From NCBI GenBank assembly GCA_910585865.1, contig CAJUGO010000008.1, positions 1-64,000 of the forward strand: 64,000 nucleotides of DNA, given 5' to 3'. Shown here piece after piece: positions 30,938-40,145 of the stretch (position 1 is the first letter of the stretch; every line of letters begins with the position of its first letter). The notes beneath the pieces were generated by a model. It saw nothing but the letters and a program-made list of their open reading frames with translations. It was not told the origin of the DNA and made no database searches. The translations under genes were made by a program, and so were the position numbers. Source of the stretch: an uncultured Ruminococcus sp. (GTDB lineage: Bacteria; Bacillota; Clostridia; Oscillospirales; Acutalibacteraceae).

Positions 30938-32659
30938 TTATTCAATTCCAAGCAGTTGTTTTGATGCATTTACGAGATTATTGCATATGATTTCTGCATC
31001 ATTTTTATCTTTTCCAACAGCAGTAATATAGAGCTTGATTTTGGGCTCTGTACCGCTTGGACGAATAATAACTGCATTATCTTCGGAGAGATTTAAAGAA
31101 ATTACATTTGATTTAGGCAAATCAATAGGGGTTTCTTCACCTGTAGCAGTATTCTTTTCCAATTTAAGGAGGTAATCGCAGACTGTTGTAACATCATACT
31201 TGTCAATTTGTTTTGGCATATTTGCCCTTATATTTGACATAATATCAGCCATTTTCTGCATGCCTGCAGCTCCGCTAAATTCAAATGAATATGTTTTGTT
31301 TAAATAATAGCCAAATTCCTCATAAAGCCCGTCAATTACTTCTGCAAGAGATTTTCCCTGTTTTTTATAATATGCAGCCATTTCGCAGACAAGCATGGAA
31401 GCAACAACAGCATCCTTATCTCTTACATAAGTACCAGACAGATAGCCGTAGCTTTCTTCAAAACCAAACAGATAACGGTTTTCTTCGTTATTTTTCTCAA
31501 GATTAAGAATTATCTCTCCAATATATTTAAAACCGGTAAGAACATTTTTAAGCTCACAGCCATATTTTTTACAAAGCTTGTTAATAAGCTTTGTTGTTAC
31601 AATAGTCTTGACGACAACAGGTTTTTCCGGAAGAGTGCCGTCTGATTTTTTGCATGAAAGAATATAGTCAGTAAGCATTACACCGTTTTCATTACCTGAT
31701 ATAAGTCTGTAGCTTCCGTCATAATCTTTAACGGCAATACCAACGCGGTCGGCATCAGGATCAGTTGCAAGGAGTAAATCAGGCTGTTCTTTTTCGCAAA
31801 GTTCAAGACCTTTTCCGAGAGCTTCTTCAATCTCGGGATTAGGGTAGGGACAGGTAGTAAAGTTGCCGTCAGGCATTTCTTGTTCGGGAACAATAATAAC
31901 ATCATTAACACCTATTTTGTTAAGGACTTTTCTGACAAGCTTATTGCCTGTACCGTTAAGAGGTGTATAAACAACTTTAAGTTCTGTATCTTTGCAAATA
32001 TCAGGATTAACCTGTTGCTCCATTACTTTTTCAAGATATTTATCGTAAACACTTTCATCAACATACTCAATAAGACCGTTTTTAACTGAAGCGTCAAAAT
32101 CGGCAATTTTTACATCGCTGAACATATCAAGCTTGCATATTTCATTATATACAGTGTTTGCGGCATCGTCAGTCATTTGACATCCGTCTTCACCATAAGC
32201 CTTGTAACCATTATATGCAGCAGGGTTGTGGCTTGCTGTTATCATGATGCCAGCCTGGCAGTTAAAGTAGCGAACAAGGTAAGAAAGTACAGGTGTCGGC
32301 TGAAGTTCGCGTGTGATATATACCTTTATACCATTTGCCGCAAGGACTCTGGCTGCTTCAATCATAAATAAGTCGGCTTTAATTCTGCTGTCATGGGAAA
32401 TAGCAACAGCACCGCTGCCATATTTATTTATTACATAGTTCGCAAGTCCTTGTGTGGCCTGGCGGACAACATAAATATTCATTCTGTTCGTACCTGCGCC
32501 GATTATTCCTCTCAATCCGGCTGTGCCAAACTGAAGAGATGTATAGAAACGCTCATAAATTTCATCTTGATTGTCTTTTATGCTATTAAGCTCAGAAACT
32601 AAATCTTTGTCTTCAACTGCATTTTCCATCCATCTATCATAGCTTTGCATAATATCCAA
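30938..32659 (-). CDS. pgcA: Phosphoglucomutase/phosphomannomutase (PgcA-like)
   Basis: A 573-residue alpha-D-phosphohexomutase. The phosphoserine loop TASHNPAAYNGYKAY, metal-binding DPDADRVG, sugar-binding GFEESYGYL and phosphate-binding RPSGTEPKIK are all present in order. It interconverts glucose-6-P and glucose-1-P (or the mannose pair), feeding UDP-glucose and cell-envelope polymers. I prefer the TTG at 32659 (MDIMQSYDRW), which has GGGGGT eight bases before it and matches how relatives begin; ATG 32650 is the conservative alternative. Single gene. Confidence 0.93.
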   Translation of the reverse strand: MDIMQSYDRWMENAVEDKDLVSELNSIKDNQDEIYERFYTSLQFGTAGLRGIIGAGTNRMNIYVVRQATQGLANYVINKYGSGAVAISHDSRIKADLFMIEAARVLAANGIKVYITRELQPTPVLSYLVRYFNCQAGIMITASHNPAAYNGYKAYGEDGCQMTDDAANTVYNEICKLDMFSDVKIADFDASVKNGLIEYVDESVYDKYLEKVMEQQVNPDICKDTELKVVYTPLNGTGNKLVRKVLNKIGVNDVIIVPEQEMPDGNFTTCPYPNPEIEEALGKGLELCEKEQPDLLLATDPDADRVGIAVKDYDGSYRLISGNENGVMLTDYILSCKKSDGTLPEKPVVVKTIVTTKLINKLCKKYGCELKNVLTGFKYIGEIILNLEKNNEENRYLFGFEESYGYLSGTYVRDKDAVVASMLVCEMAAYYKKQGKSLAEVIDGLYEEFGYYLNKTYSFEFSGAAGMQKMADIMSNIRANMPKQIDKYDVTTVCDYLLKLEKNTATGEETPIDLPKSNVISLNLSEDNAVIIRPSGTEPKIKLYITAVGKDKNDAEIICNNLVNASKQLLGIE

Positions 32660-32809
32660 AAAAATTACCCCCAATTGAATTTTTAAGTAAATAAATACAA
32701 TCAGTTATTGCATAGTAGCGCAAATTGCGCCCATCTTAATAACTATAACATAGGATGTAAAAAAAAACAAGTTTTTTATGTCATATATTTCTTTGAAATC
32801 TAAAAAGTT

Positions 32810-32860
32810 ACACCGTACAAAATCAGACTTTTAATTATTTGTTTGATTTCTGTACGGTGT
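32810..32860 (-). terminator. Terminator of the acyltransferase-glycosyltransferase gene
   Basis: Read on the minus strand, ACACCGTACAGAAATCAAAC pairs with GTCTGATTTTGTACGGTGT with small mismatches, followed by AACTTTTTAG. Confidence 0.65.
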
Positions 32861-32868
32861 TGTTTTAT

Positions 32869-35721
32869 TTATTTTATTTTTTCCAGCTTATAAGATATTT
32901 CGTTTTCAGTGACATTATATCCTTTAGAGGCAGCCTGATTATAAATCTGTGAAAAATCCCATTGTGAATTTTTCGGAATATATATATACCGTGGTTTCTT
33001 TTCGGGATTTACCCTGTAATAATCTTCCAGACGATCTACGCTTGATTGTTTTTCTCCTGTAATCCATGCAGATAATGTACCATAGGGATAGTTTTCCAAA
33101 GCCAGATATGTCCATGTTTTTGCTGTGAGAGAAAGAATATTGTCAATTTCTTTACTCTTGTAATAGGTTAAATCATTATTAATTTGTTCATAGACAAGGC
33201 AATTTTCTGCTGTAGTAACAATTCCTTTGGCCGGTCCTGCGCTTATTTGACTTGTCAGCTGATCGGGGGAACTATCCCAAAAACAATGGTTAGCCTTTAC
33301 TGTGACTTGAAAAGCTCCCTGTATAAAAATCATAAATGCAACAAGAGTAAAGCTTGCATATTTGCAAAATACAGCATAATCAAGATTGTCATCTGTAGTA
33401 CGCATTTCCTTTATAAGATTTGAAAGAAATACGAAACTAGCAATGTTTGATGCGGCGGCAGCCATTGATGTTACGTAAAAATACTGGTTTGATGAGAAGC
33501 ACAGTGCTATTGAATAAAGGATGCCAAGTATAAAGAGGCTTGCAAAAAGTTTTTTTTGCTTGTTTTCTGTTAAAGCATATGATGTTATTCCGATGAAAAT
33601 CATAGGATACATTATTGCATTGTAAGATGAAGTTGTCATCGCAGGCATAAACATAATGAGACTTATAATAACAATTGAACATGTTACAATAAGATAAAGT
33701 GAGCGATGAAGCTTTCTTTTATGGTCAAGAAGCATAACAATCAGGGTTGCGCAATAGCATATGATGGAATATTTAAAATGGCTGTGACTTTCCCAAATAG
33801 TTTTAAAGTAATAATTCATTTTTGTAAAGAAATCCATTTGAGGATGGTCAGGGTCAGTCATCAGATGAGGCAGATTCGTTAAAACTTCGTTAATGCTTAC
33901 TCTTGACAGAGCAAAAGCCAAAAATATTGCAGCGAGCGCAAACACACCAACAGAGAACCACAAAAATGTTCTGCCGGCAAATAAATCTGTGGAAAATATA
34001 TTTTTATTAAACTTTGTTTTTTTAATAAATAAGTTAACAACTGCACATAAAGCAAATATAATATATGCAAATGCGAGATAGGGACAGCACAGAACTGCTG
34101 CTGCAAAAGCAATACCGCTGATAATCATCGGTGATTTTTTCTTAAATGAAGAAGTACCCATGATTACGCCTGTAAGTGCAATAAGGTCAAGTCCCATTGT
34201 ATTATAGCTCATAGCCATAATATCAAAAGGTGTATACAGGAAGTAAAGTACACAGCCAAAAACAGTTATATAACCAAACTTTTTTAGTCTTGAATATATT
34301 ACAATCGTAATTGCAGCATGGAATATAATATACAGTATTCTTGCTGCAAGCATTATACCTTCTGTTGATTGTGTAATGAGGGTGTACAGCCATACAAACG
34401 GCAACATTAAAAATCCTGAAAGCTGTGACAAATGCCATTCATCACTTATAAAAGAATCTCCCATTGAAAGGCGGTGGGGAACAGTAAGATAAAAAGCTTC
34501 GTCATCTCCGCCGAAACCGTAAAGACATTTCCAAAAAGCAAATATAAGTGCGCCTGCCATAAGTATAATAAAGGTATAGAGCTGCCACTTTTCTTTATTG
34601 CTGCCGGATTTTTGCTGTTTAATGAATGCGCAAAGATGTTTAAACCCAATAATAATATATTTTGCAATAAAATTCATGATTGCAGATGCCGCAGCCGATA
34701 ATATAAATACAACAGGGACAGTAATAAAATAGAAAGGAATCCTATCTGTCATTGTATAAATATATTTGTTGAGAATCGGATAAACCAAGCTGTCGAAAAC
34801 AAAGGATATAAGATATATTCCCAATGCGAGATCGGATACCTTCCACAGTACAGTTTTTAAACTTACTGAGAAGTTATCGGTTTTAATCCTGCTTAAAAGA
34901 GTAAAGAGAAATACAGATAAAATATAAGGTTCAAATCCATACCAATATACATATATGCCTGATTTAAAATATGTACCATAGCTCCTGAAATAATTGAATG
35001 TTCCAAATATAAACAGAGCAATTGCAAAAAGTATAAATAGCGTTCCTGTCTTTATTTTAAAACCATATTCTTTTATATAACAACCGGTAAAATAATATGT
35101 AACAGGATAAAAACCTGCCCACCAGCTTGGGATGAGTTTGGAAAATTCATCTGATGTTGTTGGGTTTGTCCACCATTCAGCAGACTGAAAATTATATATA
35201 TTGAACAGAGAGGGAAGAATTGTCAGAAAAATCATAGTCCCTACAAGCACTTGTTTTTGCCTTTTTGATTTTAGTTTGCTGTAAGCAAGATTTAAAAATG
35301 GTGCAATTAGAAACAAACCGATATACATTTCAATATACCATGAATAGTTTGCACCGGTAAAATCAAGCGTACCAAGCAAAAATGATTTTAAGTCAAGCAC
35401 TGCATTCTCGGCAATATTTTTATAAATCATACAGGCAAGTGTTGAAATTACGAAAACTACAAGTGTTTTTGTAATGCCGGAGTAGTACTTTTTGCTGAGG
35501 GTTTTCTTACTCATCAAGTATCCCGTTAAAATCATAAAAAGAGGAACACAAACTGAGAACAGAGTGCGCATTAGACATGCAATATACATGGGGACGCCCT
35601 GTACAATCTGACTGTAAAATCCGTTGTGCAGAAAAAAGTGGACTGAAATAACTGTAAAAACTGCCACTATCCTTATGATATCAAGGGAGGAGTTTCTGGA
35701 TTTGAGCTTATTTGTATCCAT
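32869..35721 (-). CDS. Acyltransferase-3 / GT-C-like membrane fusion protein
   Basis: A 950-residue polytopic protein made of two membrane modules. Residues 1-370 are an acyltransferase_3 domain (SLDIIRIVAVFTVISVHFFLHNGF with the active-site histidine, then about ten helices), as in enzymes that O-acetylate surface glycans. From about 385 a second set of helices begins, with an extracytosolic acidic loop GFGGDDEAFYLTVPHRL after the first, a hallmark of GT-C glycosyltransferases that use lipid-linked sugars; the last 130 residues are a soluble outer domain. AAAGGAT precedes the ATG. With the two downstream-oriented minus-strand neighbours (GT-C protein, GtrB-like enzyme) it suggests decoration of a wall polymer with an acylated sugar. 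Confidence 0.82.
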   Translation of the reverse strand: MDTNKLKSRNSSLDIIRIVAVFTVISVHFFLHNGFYSQIVQGVPMYIACLMRTLFSVCVPLFMILTGYLMSKKTLSKKYYSGITKTLVVFVISTLACMIYKNIAENAVLDLKSFLLGTLDFTGANYSWYIEMYIGLFLIAPFLNLAYSKLKSKRQKQVLVGTMIFLTILPSLFNIYNFQSAEWWTNPTTSDEFSKLIPSWWAGFYPVTYYFTGCYIKEYGFKIKTGTLFILFAIALFIFGTFNYFRSYGTYFKSGIYVYWYGFEPYILSVFLFTLLSRIKTDNFSVSLKTVLWKVSDLALGIYLISFVFDSLVYPILNKYIYTMTDRIPFYFITVPVVFILSAAASAIMNFIAKYIIIGFKHLCAFIKQQKSGSNKEKWQLYTFIILMAGALIFAFWKCLYGFGGDDEAFYLTVPHRLSMGDSFISDEWHLSQLSGFLMLPFVWLYTLITQSTEGIMLAARILYIIFHAAITIVIYSRLKKFGYITVFGCVLYFLYTPFDIMAMSYNTMGLDLIALTGVIMGTSSFKKKSPMIISGIAFAAAVLCCPYLAFAYIIFALCAVVNLFIKKTKFNKNIFSTDLFAGRTFLWFSVGVFALAAIFLAFALSRVSINEVLTNLPHLMTDPDHPQMDFFTKMNYYFKTIWESHSHFKYSIICYCATLIVMLLDHKRKLHRSLYLIVTCSIVIISLIMFMPAMTTSSYNAIMYPMIFIGITSYALTENKQKKLFASLFILGILYSIALCFSSNQYFYVTSMAAAASNIASFVFLSNLIKEMRTTDDNLDYAVFCKYASFTLVAFMIFIQGAFQVTVKANHCFWDSSPDQLTSQISAGPAKGIVTTAENCLVYEQINNDLTYYKSKEIDNILSLTAKTWTYLALENYPYGTLSAWITGEKQSSVDRLEDYYRVNPEKKPRYIYIPKNSQWDFSQIYNQAASKGYNVTENEISYKLEKIK

Positions 35722-36047
35722 TTTAAATCCTTTCTTGTACTAATATCAGTTTTATTTATTGAAAATTTTGACTGATATTGACTGACATTAGTATTAAATA
35801 TTTAATCTAGCAACAATAATACGCATATAAGAACAATATGGTTGCCAAAATGTATATAAAAAGTAGTAAATTGAATAAAACAATAATTCTTTGGTCAAGA
35901 TATAAATTTGTTTTCACACAAACGTGTTTATAAAATTACAGCTCGGGATGGCAAAAATAATTATTTTAAGCAAATTAAGTACTTTTGCATATATACAAAT
36001 TAAAGATAACATATTTTTTATTTTTTTACAACAAAAATCTTATAAAA
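35722..36047. other. AT-rich intergenic region
   Basis: No gene was found. It must hold the promoter for the acyltransferase fusion. A ten-base tandem repeat, TTGACTGATA then TTGACTGACA (35768-35787), lies close to that gene's start and could be a regulator site. Confidence 0.35.
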
Positions 36048-36080
36048 AGTCCGGCAACTTTTATTCTGAGTTGCCGGACT
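36048..36080 (-). terminator. Terminator of the glycosylation operon
   Basis: AGTCCGGCAACT and AGTTGCCGGACT form a perfect 12-bp stem; on the minus strand TTTTTAT follows. Confidence 0.85.
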
Positions 36081-36105
36081 CTTCATATTAATCCGATTTT
36101 TAATT

Positions 36106-37668
36106 TTATTTATTTTTTGCTAGAAGATTTTTTATCCTTAAAGTAAAATAATCAAGACCGTCAACAGATAGTAAAATAAAAGTGGGGGTAAGGTTATAAA
36201 GATATCTTGAGCGTGTTTCCCATGCAAGAAAGAACAGGAAAGCAGCAAAAACAATCCCCTTCAGCAAAACCAAAAAGTTTATTTCAGTATTTTTCAACCC
36301 CTTATATAATGACATAAGAATCATTAACATTAAAAACAACTGAAATCCACAGCTGTATGCAAAGAATATCCAATAATACTCGCCGCTTTCAAGGATAAAT
36401 GAATGAAGAAAATTCTTTCTTACAGGTTTTTCAATGTGGTGTGAAATAAAATAGGTTCCGTCTTCCCAAGTCCACACAGCTTTTTGAATGCAGTGAACTG
36501 CAAATCCGCCTGCGCCGTATTCATTAAGTCTGCGCTTAATTTCTTCAATGTTGGCGTCTTGTTTTTCTTTTTTAGTAGGGAAGCTTTGAGTGAATTGACT
36601 GTCGGCAAGATTATAGTGGCCTACATTCTTAAGCCCCATCATTATCCAGTGGGTATAGGGATATTCATATGCGTCAGCTTGCTGCTTAGTTTCTATATTC
36701 ATGCTGTTAAAACCGACTGAATAGATAGCGCTGACAACTCCGAATCCTGAAATAAGTGCAAGGATAAAACAAATAGCTTTCTTAAAATTTAGCTTTAAAA
36801 TTAAATAAACAAGTGAAACTGCAATAATAATTATTACACTGCCTTTAATTTTAAAACCGATAAATACGGAGACGCCGCAAAATGTCATCATTACATACTT
36901 TTTGATTTTTTTATCAGATTGCAATGCGCAAATAAACAGGTATATTGCGAGTACTGTAAACGGCATTGAAAGTGAATCTGTATAGTAATAGGAAGTATAA
37001 GTGTAATAAGGTGCAAACAAAACACACAGCAAAAGCACAAATAGTGATTTTTTATTTCCAAACATCCTTTTTGCAATAAAAACAGTTAATAAAACAGAAA
37101 TATTTATCGCAAATACATTCATAACAACCGGTACATATCTTGGAACATAGCCAAATATTAAATACGAAATTCTATAAAGTATTGACAGTAAAAATGTGAT
37201 TGCATAGTTATTTGGATAACGAATCAGATAAACACTTTTCTTTGCACAGTCTTCCTGAATCAGATCAAAGTTTCCGCTTTGGGCAAAGTCAAGGGCATAT
37301 TTGTTAACATAATTCATATCTGTGACGGGATTCATTTTAAGTAAATATCCGACAACAAGCTGAATAATTAGCAGGACCCCAATGGCAGAAAATATAATTA
37401 TTTTAGTATTTTTATCATTAAATTCAAATTTATTTTTATGCCTTAAATCATTATTTTTATCTTTTTGTAAAAGAATATAAATTCCTGAAAATATGGCTGT
37501 CAGAATTATCAGACCTGATATTATTGATAATTTTGTGCCCAAAGTATAGCCTTTATCATTATCAATATATCCTATAAATAGAATTGAAGCAAATATAATT
37601 CCGAAACTAACTAAAAATATTATGTGAAAAATTCGGTTGAGTACAGTTGCAACTTTGTTCTCGTTCAT
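36106..37668 (-). CDS. GT-C (GT39/PMT-like) membrane glycosyltransferase
   Basis: A 520-residue protein with about 11-12 membrane helices. The first long outer loop contains MNPVTDMNYVNKYALDFAQSGNFD, the position where GT-C enzymes carry catalytic acidic residues, and YLIRYPNNYAITFLLSILYRI follows as in GT39-like proteins. These transfer a sugar from a polyprenyl-phosphate donor onto an outside acceptor. The start overlaps the stop of the GtrB-like gene (TAATG), which would supply that donor. The acceptor is unknown (teichoic acid, protein or other polymer). Confidence 0.82.
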   Translation of the reverse strand: MNENKVATVLNRIFHIIFLVSFGIIFASILFIGYIDNDKGYTLGTKLSIISGLIILTAIFSGIYILLQKDKNNDLRHKNKFEFNDKNTKIIIFSAIGVLLIIQLVVGYLLKMNPVTDMNYVNKYALDFAQSGNFDLIQEDCAKKSVYLIRYPNNYAITFLLSILYRISYLIFGYVPRYVPVVMNVFAINISVLLTVFIAKRMFGNKKSLFVLLLCVLFAPYYTYTSYYYTDSLSMPFTVLAIYLFICALQSDKKIKKYVMMTFCGVSVFIGFKIKGSVIIIIAVSLVYLILKLNFKKAICFILALISGFGVVSAIYSVGFNSMNIETKQQADAYEYPYTHWIMMGLKNVGHYNLADSQFTQSFPTKKEKQDANIEEIKRRLNEYGAGGFAVHCIQKAVWTWEDGTYFISHHIEKPVRKNFLHSFILESGEYYWIFFAYSCGFQLFLMLMILMSLYKGLKNTEINFLVLLKGIVFAAFLFFLAWETRSRYLYNLTPTFILLSVDGLDYFTLRIKNLLAKNK

Positions 37669-38612
37669 TAGTCTTCTAAAAACTCCTCAACAATATATCT
37701 GGGACGGTTTTTGGTTTCAAGATATATTTTGCCTATATATTCGCCGATAATTCCAATTGCTAGCAGCTGAAGACCGCCTATTGCCCATATTGAGCACAGA
37801 GTGCTTGCCCAGCCGTCTTTGGCTGCACCGATAAAATAACTTATAAGTGAATAAATTACCATAATAATGCTTATTGCAAATACAATTCCTCCAAGCCATG
37901 TAATCATTCTGATTGGCTGGGTACTTAATGAGGTGATACCTTCCCACGCAAGGGCAAGCATTTTTTTCAGAGGATACTTGCTTTCTCCTGCAAGTCTTTC
38001 AAAACGTTCATAGGTAACGACATCTGACTTATATCCAACAAGAGGAACCATACCTCTGAGGAAAATATTTGTTTCCTTATATTCGGCAAAAGCGTTGAGA
38101 GCTCGTCTGCTCATAAGTCTGAAGTCAGCATGATTAAAGATAACTTTTGCTCCCATCTTGTTAAGTATTTTATAGAAAGCCTCAGCAGTAAAACGTTTAA
38201 AGAAAGTATCAGTTTCTCTTTTTGAACGAACGCCGTAAACAACATCAGAACCTTCTTCAAACTTTTCAACCATTGCATCAAATGTGTTTATATCATCCTG
38301 CAAATCGGCATCAATCGAAATTACTGCATCTGCCTTGTCTTTCAGCGTCATAAGACCGCAAAGCAATGCATTTTGATGTCCTCTGTTTCTGCTGAGCTTA
38401 ATACCTTGAAAAACAGTATTTTCGGCATGAAGTTTTGAAATGATTTCCCAGGTTTTATCTTTTGAACCATCATCAATAAATACAATTTTGCTGTCAGAAG
38501 TGATTTTTCCTTCGGACATCATAGCATTATACTTTTTAAGCAGCTTTTCAGCCGAATCTCTTAATACTTCCTCTTCATTATAGCAGGGTATTGCAAGGTA
38601 TAATTTAGTCAT
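37668..38612 (-). CDS. GtrB/DPM1-like family 2 glycosyltransferase
   Basis: A 314-residue polyprenyl-phosphate glycosyltransferase: GT2 domain in residues 1-225 (IPCYNEEEVL, FIDDGSKDKTWEI, SIDADLQDD with the metal DXD, VVYGVRSKRETDTFFKRF) and two C-terminal membrane helices (about 235-260 and 270-295). It loads a sugar onto undecaprenyl phosphate at the inner face. The next gene is the GT-C enzyme expected to use it outside. It is the first gene of the pair; GGAGG precedes the ATG. Confidence 0.92.
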   Translation of the reverse strand: MTKLYLAIPCYNEEEVLRDSAEKLLKKYNAMMSEGKITSDSKIVFIDDGSKDKTWEIISKLHAENTVFQGIKLSRNRGHQNALLCGLMTLKDKADAVISIDADLQDDINTFDAMVEKFEEGSDVVYGVRSKRETDTFFKRFTAEAFYKILNKMGAKVIFNHADFRLMSRRALNAFAEYKETNIFLRGMVPLVGYKSDVVTYERFERLAGESKYPLKKMLALAWEGITSLSTQPIRMITWLGGIVFAISIIMVIYSLISYFIGAAKDGWASTLCSIWAIGGLQLLAIGIIGEYIGKIYLETKNRPRYIVEEFLED

Positions 38613-38770
38613 ATTTTCCTCCGAATTTGTTTATAAAATAATAATATAAAGAATATTAAAGAATATCATACTGATTTTTAATTATTATATAGTATTATAA
38701 AACTTTGAGTATATAAAGTCAAGAAATAATGAATTTTTTGTACAAATTCTCGTAAAATTAAAAAATACAC

Positions 38771-38799
38771 TTGTAAAGAAAAGTCAATTGTATTATAAT
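38771..38799 (+). promoter_or_regulatory. pfkA promoter
   Basis: TTGTAA (38771-38776), 17-base spacer, TATAAT (38794-38799). A 9-bp hairpin (GAGTGTATC / GATACGCTC, 38818-38850) follows in the leader before the ribosome binding site; its role is unknown. Confidence 0.75.
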
Positions 38800-38881
38800 G
38801 GTATTTATAATATTTCAGAGTGTATCTGTAAAATATTATTTGATACGCTCAATAAAGAAAAACCTATGGAGGTATATTGTT

Positions 38882-39850
38882 ATGTCACAGAAATCAATTG
38901 CAGTTTTGACAAGCGGCGGCGACGCTCCCGGTATGAATGCAGCAATAAGAGCTGTAGTTCGTGCAGGTATAAATAAGGGAATGAAGGTTTACGGTGTTTA
39001 TCGCGGTTATAACGGATTATTGAACGGTGATGTAGAAGAACTTAATTTAAGAAGTGTTTCTGATATTATAGGCAACGGAGGAACAAGACTTTATACAGCA
39101 CGAAGTGAAGAATATAATACTCCCAAAGGTGTAAAAAAAGCAGCTGATTATTGCAGAAGTATCGGAGTAAGCGGTGTTGTAGTAATCGGCGGTGACGGTT
39201 CATTCAGAGGCGCTCGTGATCTTACGGGTGCGGGTATAAACTGTATTGGTGTGCCGGGAACTATTGATAATGATATTGCCTGCTCAGAATATACAGTGGG
39301 TTTTGATACTGCTATGAATACAGCTATTCAAATGGTAGATCGTATTCGTGATACAGCTCAATCTCATGATCGATGCTCAATTGTTGAAGTTATGGGAAGA
39401 AGATGCGGAGATATTGCATTGCAGACCGGTATTGCTACGGGGGCAACTGCTATTTTGGTTCCTGAGGTTGAATATAATATTGAAAGAGATGTTATTGCCA
39501 GAATTATAAATACTCAGAAAACAGGCAAAAAACATTTTATTATCGTTGTTGCAGAAGGTGTCGGAGGCGTTTCTGATCTTGCTAAGTACATAGAGCAGCG
39601 GCTTGGTATTGAAGCAAGAGCTACAGTTTTAGGTCATGTTCAGCGCGGCGGTTCTCCTACACTGCGTGACAGAGTCGTTGCAAGTCAGATGGGATTTAAG
39701 GCTGTTGAACTTCTTGAAAATAATCTGGGCAACCGGGTCGTAGCAATGCAGCGCGGAAAAATTGTTGATATTGATATAAATGAAGCTCTGGATATGAAGC
39801 GTGTATTTGATACAGAGTTGTACAACATTGCTATGTCAATTTCTATCTAA
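38882..39850 (+). CDS. pfkA: ATP-dependent 6-phosphofructokinase
   Basis: A 322-residue glycolytic enzyme phosphorylating fructose-6-phosphate. Markers: SGGDAPGMNAAIRAVVR (ATP site), IGGDGSFRGA with the GGDGS of ATP-dependent enzymes, PGTIDNDI (catalytic aspartate), EVMGRRCGDIALQTG and HVQRGGSPTLRDR. ATG 38882 has TGGAGG in front; the longer frame from 38798 runs through the promoter and is not coding. Single transcript with a terminator at 39879. Confidence 0.97.
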   Translation: MSQKSIAVLTSGGDAPGMNAAIRAVVRAGINKGMKVYGVYRGYNGLLNGDVEELNLRSVSDIIGNGGTRLYTARSEEYNTPKGVKKAADYCRSIGVSGVVVIGGDGSFRGARDLTGAGINCIGVPGTIDNDIACSEYTVGFDTAMNTAIQMVDRIRDTAQSHDRCSIVEVMGRRCGDIALQTGIATGATAILVPEVEYNIERDVIARIINTQKTGKKHFIIVVAEGVGGVSDLAKYIEQRLGIEARATVLGHVQRGGSPTLRDRVVASQMGFKAVELLENNLGNRVVAMQRGKIVDIDINEALDMKRVFDTELYNIAMSISI

Positions 39851-39878
39851 ATTAGTTTACTATGATTTTTATTAATTG

Positions 39879-39905
39879 GGGCGGACAATGTTCGCCCTAA
39901 AAATT
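39879..39905 (+). terminator. Terminator of pfkA
   Basis: GGGCGGAC and GTTCGCCC (one G-T pair) enclose AAT and are followed by a TAAAAATTTTT tail. Confidence 0.6.
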
Positions 39906-40145
39906 TTTATTTATTTGGGTTTATCTGAAAAGTATATAAAAAGATAAAAATATATTGCATATTGCAAAATTTCAAAATTGATATTTTTCACAGTTATGTG
40001 TTGTAATTCATTGAAATACGCTGATATTTCTTTATAATTACAATTTGCTTTATAAAATAATGCTATTGTGTTTCATATATGATACTTTTTGGATTAGCCC
40101 CAATCTCAAGAATTTATTTTTGTTTCTTGAAAGGGATTATCAGCT

